From Deltaproteobacteria bacterium (GTDB lineage: Bacteria > Desulfobacterota > Binatia > UBA12015), in assembly GCA_016874795.1 (NCBI GenBank), contig VGTG01000034.1, forward strand, positions 1 through 43,593: a stretch of 43,593 nt of DNA, written 5' to 3'. Each line of letters begins with the position of its first letter. Positions within the stretch are counted from its first letter, which is position 1. The position numbers were made by a program, and so were the translations under genes. Positions 41,396 through 43,593 of this stretch are shown here, one piece after another. The notes under the pieces were generated by a model that searched no databases, was not told the origin of the DNA, and was given only the letters and a program-made list of their open reading frames with translations.

Positions 41396-42055
41396 ATGGA
41401 TCTCGCGACGGTCGACCACCTCCTCACCTCGACGCGTTCGGTGCGCAAGCGCCTCGACTTCGATCGCCCGATCGCGCCCGAGGTGATCGAGAAGTGCATC
41501 GAGATCGCACTCCAGGCGCCCACCGGCTCCAACATGCAGGGCTGGAGCGTCGTCGTCGTCACCGACGCGGACAAGAAGCGCGCAATCGCGGACCACTACC
41601 GCACGGCGATGGGCTTCTACGCGAAGATGATCGAGGAGGGCGGGCCGCGCTACGAGGAGAGCGACCTCCGCGCCAAGCAGCTTCCTCGCGTGTACGAGTC
41701 GGCGTTCTACCTCGCGGAGCACTTCGAGAAGGCGCCGGTGATGGTGATCTTCTGCATCGACGGGCGCGTCGAGGAGGCCGGTCTCGCCGCGCAGGCGTCG
41801 ATCTACGGCTCGATCCTTCCGGCGGCGTGGTCGTTCATGCTGGCCGCACGCGCGCGTGGGCTCGGCTCGGCGTGGACGACGCTGCATCTCTTTCACGAGA
41901 AGGAAACCTCCGAGCTGCTCGGCATCCCGCCGACCGTGACCCAGTCCGTGCTCCTTCCGGTCGCGTACTTCACGGGCGACGACTTCAAGCCCGCGAAGCG
42001 TCTCCCCGCGAAGCAGCTCACGCACTGGAACCGCTGGGGCAATCACCGCGGCTGA
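41396..42055 (+). CDS. Nitroreductase family protein
   Basis: A 219-residue flavin enzyme: STRSVRKRLDFDRPIAPEVI, ALQAPTGSNMQGWSVVVV (FMN-binding), the central FYLAEHFEKAPVMVIFC and C-terminal AARARGLGSAWTTLHLFHEKE, then LLPVAYFTGDDFKPAKRL. It should use NAD(P)H to reduce nitro or quinone compounds. GGAAAGGAAAG five bases before ATG 41396 is the ribosome site. The GT39-like gene follows 13 bases later and may be co-transcribed. Confidence 0.93.
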   Translation: MDLATVDHLLTSTRSVRKRLDFDRPIAPEVIEKCIEIALQAPTGSNMQGWSVVVVTDADKKRAIADHYRTAMGFYAKMIEEGGPRYEESDLRAKQLPRVYESAFYLAEHFEKAPVMVIFCIDGRVEEAGLAAQASIYGSILPAAWSFMLAARARGLGSAWTTLHLFHEKETSELLGIPPTVTQSVLLPVAYFTGDDFKPAKRLPAKQLTHWNRWGNHRG

Positions 42056-42068
42056 GGGGATTTACGCG

Positions 42069-43442
42069 ATGACCGGGAGCAGCCTCCTCGCGATCGCACG
42101 CGAGCGTGGGGGCTGGCTCGTCCTCGCGATGCTGGCGCTGCAGGTGGGAACGCTGGCGATGCGCGGGGTCATGCTCGGCCCCGAAGCGCATCTTCTCGTC
42201 GCGGGGATTCTCGTCCTTTCGCTCCTCGCGGGCGCCGCGGTGCTGTGGCTCCCCGAGCGCGCCGTGCAGGCGGTCGAGAGCGGGGTGCGCGCCGTCCACG
42301 CGAGGGACGTTCGCGCTTCGGCAGCGCTTCTCCTCGTCTCGTTCGCTCTCCTCTTCGCGAACGTCTTCCTGCAGCAGCCGCACGCGTGGGACGAGCGCGG
42401 GATCCTCGACGCCGCGCCGCGCATCGCGACATTCGGTTTCGGCGGCCTGATCGAGTCGTACCGGGTCAATCCGTGGCTCGGACCGCAGCACCCGCCTCTG
42501 CCGCCTCTCCTCTACGCGGTGGTGTGGGCGCTCGGCGGGGCGAGCGTCTTCGCGATGCGGATGGTCGGCGTCGTCCTCGGATGCGGCGTCGTCCTGCTCG
42601 CGTTCCGGATCGGCGCGCGGCTGTTCGATCGGACGATCGGTTTCGCCGGAGCAGCGCTCCTTCTCACCACGCCGCTCTTCGTGCGGACCGCTTCCGCCGC
42701 GACGAACGACATCCCGCTCATGTTCCTCTTCTGCCTCGCGATCCTCTTCGGGATCCGTCTCCTCGAGGCGCCGAGCGATCGGCGCGCGGTCGCACTCGGA
42801 GTCGTGATCGGGATCGGGCTCCTGACGAAGTACACGATGGTCTTCGTCTACCCGGTGCTTCTCGCCCTGCTCCTTCCGTTCGGACGCCCGCCGCGTATCT
42901 GGCGGCTCCTCGCGATCGTCCTCGCGGTGTCGCTCGGGATGCTGGCCGTGTGGCTCGTGCTCGCCAGCACGGCGGGAATCCTCGAGCGTCAGACCGCCAA
43001 GGTGGGACAGCTCGCCACGGTCAGCACGCGCTCGACGCGCTGGGCGTTGCAGGGGCTCTTCGTGCGGCTGCCGTCCGCCCTCGGGATCTACGCGATCCCG
43101 GTCATCCTGCTCGGGATGTGGGACTGCGCACGTTCTGCACGCTCCGTGCGGTCCGCGAACGGTTTCGCCCTGGCCTGGCTCTTCGGGATCGGCGTTCCAC
43201 TGGTGGTCACCCTTCCGGTCAATCGCTTCTTCCTGCCGGCGTTCCCGGCGGTGACGATCGTCATGGCTCTCGCCCTGGCGGACCGTCGAGCGAACGCGGT
43301 GCGCGTCGCACTCCTCCTGGCCGCGCTCTGCGGAATCACGCTCCTCTATTACGCGTGGGTCGACCTCTCGATTCCGCTGTCTCTGTACGGGGGACCTTCC
43401 GCCCCGGCGTCCGCTGGGACGTCTGCTGGTTCCGGCCCGTAA
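42069..43442 (+). CDS. GT39/ArnT-like membrane glycosyltransferase
   Basis: A 457-residue protein with about 11-12 membrane helices. The first periplasmic loop carries the acidic pair of the GT-C family (HAWDERG, Asp108-Glu109) and NPWLGPQHPPLPPLLYAVV, and a GLLTKYTMVFVYPV segment corresponds to the conserved lysine region. The donor is likely a polyprenyl-phosphate sugar, the acceptor lipid A or another envelope molecule; neither is determined. It ends in a Ser/Ala/Gly-rich tail. Confidence 0.85.
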   Translation: MTGSSLLAIARERGGWLVLAMLALQVGTLAMRGVMLGPEAHLLVAGILVLSLLAGAAVLWLPERAVQAVESGVRAVHARDVRASAALLLVSFALLFANVFLQQPHAWDERGILDAAPRIATFGFGGLIESYRVNPWLGPQHPPLPPLLYAVVWALGGASVFAMRMVGVVLGCGVVLLAFRIGARLFDRTIGFAGAALLLTTPLFVRTASAATNDIPLMFLFCLAILFGIRLLEAPSDRRAVALGVVIGIGLLTKYTMVFVYPVLLALLLPFGRPPRIWRLLAIVLAVSLGMLAVWLVLASTAGILERQTAKVGQLATVSTRSTRWALQGLFVRLPSALGIYAIPVILLGMWDCARSARSVRSANGFALAWLFGIGVPLVVTLPVNRFFLPAFPAVTIVMALALADRRANAVRVALLLAALCGITLLYYAWVDLSIPLSLYGGPSAPASAGTSAGSGP

Positions 43443-43593
43443 CGCTCGTACGACGAAAGTCCTAAACTGAAGTTCCCCGACTCGCCAGACAGATTCCTGC
43501 GTAGTCTCGCACAGTTACCCTGGAAGTAGAGTGCGTCGTTCTGTCTACGGGCGGATCTCGTCAAGGAGCGAGAGGGCGCGTTGTTGCGGCGCA
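43443..43593. other. Final 151 bases: no gene seen
   Basis: No open frame with protein character, no RNA gene and no repeat recognised. The stretch may be the leader of a gene beyond the right edge. Confidence 0.5.

Noticed and set aside
43455-43500. Sequence resembling a sigma-28 (FliA) promoter, CTGAAGTT...GCCAGAC
   Set aside because: The spacer is about 9 bases against the usual 11-12, the second half differs from GCCGATAA, and the downstream gene is not in the window.

Overview
The window is GC-rich chromosomal DNA (I judge well above 60 percent GC by eye) from a Gram-negative bacterium with an outer membrane: it carries BamD and LapA/LapB-like proteins, outer-membrane and lipoprotein genes, a type IV pilus retraction ATPase, Tat and Sec signal peptides, and a DUF6502/DUF5666 pair. 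Gene content and style (many GTG starts, repeated 4-base GTGA stop/start overlaps) suggest an uncultured deltaproteobacterial or Myxococcota-type lineage. This is inference; there is no rRNA gene here to settle it.

Layout. 1-2.95 kb: one end of a repeat element, a formylglycine-type sulfatase and a divergent GST-like gene. 3.1-5.6 kb: a minus-strand group of DUF836 glutaredoxin-like gene, plsX and an App1/HAD-like phosphatase. 5.6-10.9 kb: the plus-strand housekeeping operon rplU-rpmA-obgE-proB-nadD-rsfS, closed by an apparent LapA-LapB fusion; proA is absent. 10.85-14.4 kb: the minus-strand operon fabF-ArsA2-ArsA1, whose two Get3/ArsA-type ATPases have complementary P-loop defects. 14.5-16.0 kb: BamD with an unusual repeat tail. 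16.0-20.0 kb: a sulfur-assimilation cluster (E1-like enzyme, CysO-like sulfur carrier, CysM, second E1-like protein, Sat). 20.09-20.28 kb: a 186-bp inverted-repeat element, near-identical to the one at the left edge. 20.3-25.6 kb: SDR, a Thr-type sulfatase-fold lipoprotein, a Cys-rich secreted protein and the DUF6502/DUF5666 pair with a perfect AT-rich palindrome. 25.6-34.5 kb: PlsC, MATE, two HupE-like permeases, Tat/Fe-S aldo-keto reductase, beta-propeller protein, a broken gene, TetR, a sorbosone-dehydrogenase-like propeller-cytochrome, and a gutted TetR. 34.5-43.4 kb: MOSC, GST, PilT-like ATPase, WS/DGAT, TPR protein, outer-membrane barrel, nitroreductase and a GT39-like membrane glycosyltransferase.

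Most interesting system. The sulfur cluster encodes two E1 (ThiF/MoeB-fold) proteins that look like complementary halves. The first has the ATP site, catalytic Cys and zinc site but begins at the Rossmann strand, so it lacks the N-terminal helix that carries the trans-acting arginine finger in MoeB. The second keeps that helix (YSRQIIL) and the zinc cysteines but has lost the ATP-binding core. This matches the division of labour in eukaryotic heterodimeric E1s (SAE1/UBA2, APPBP1/UBA3). Between them lie a sulfur carrier with two residues beyond its Gly-Gly and a CysM that appears to start at CTG. The working model is a heterodimeric E1 charging the carrier with sulfur for cysteine synthesis. 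The ArsA pair shows the same theme of motifs divided between adjacent paralogues, and the HupE pair may too.
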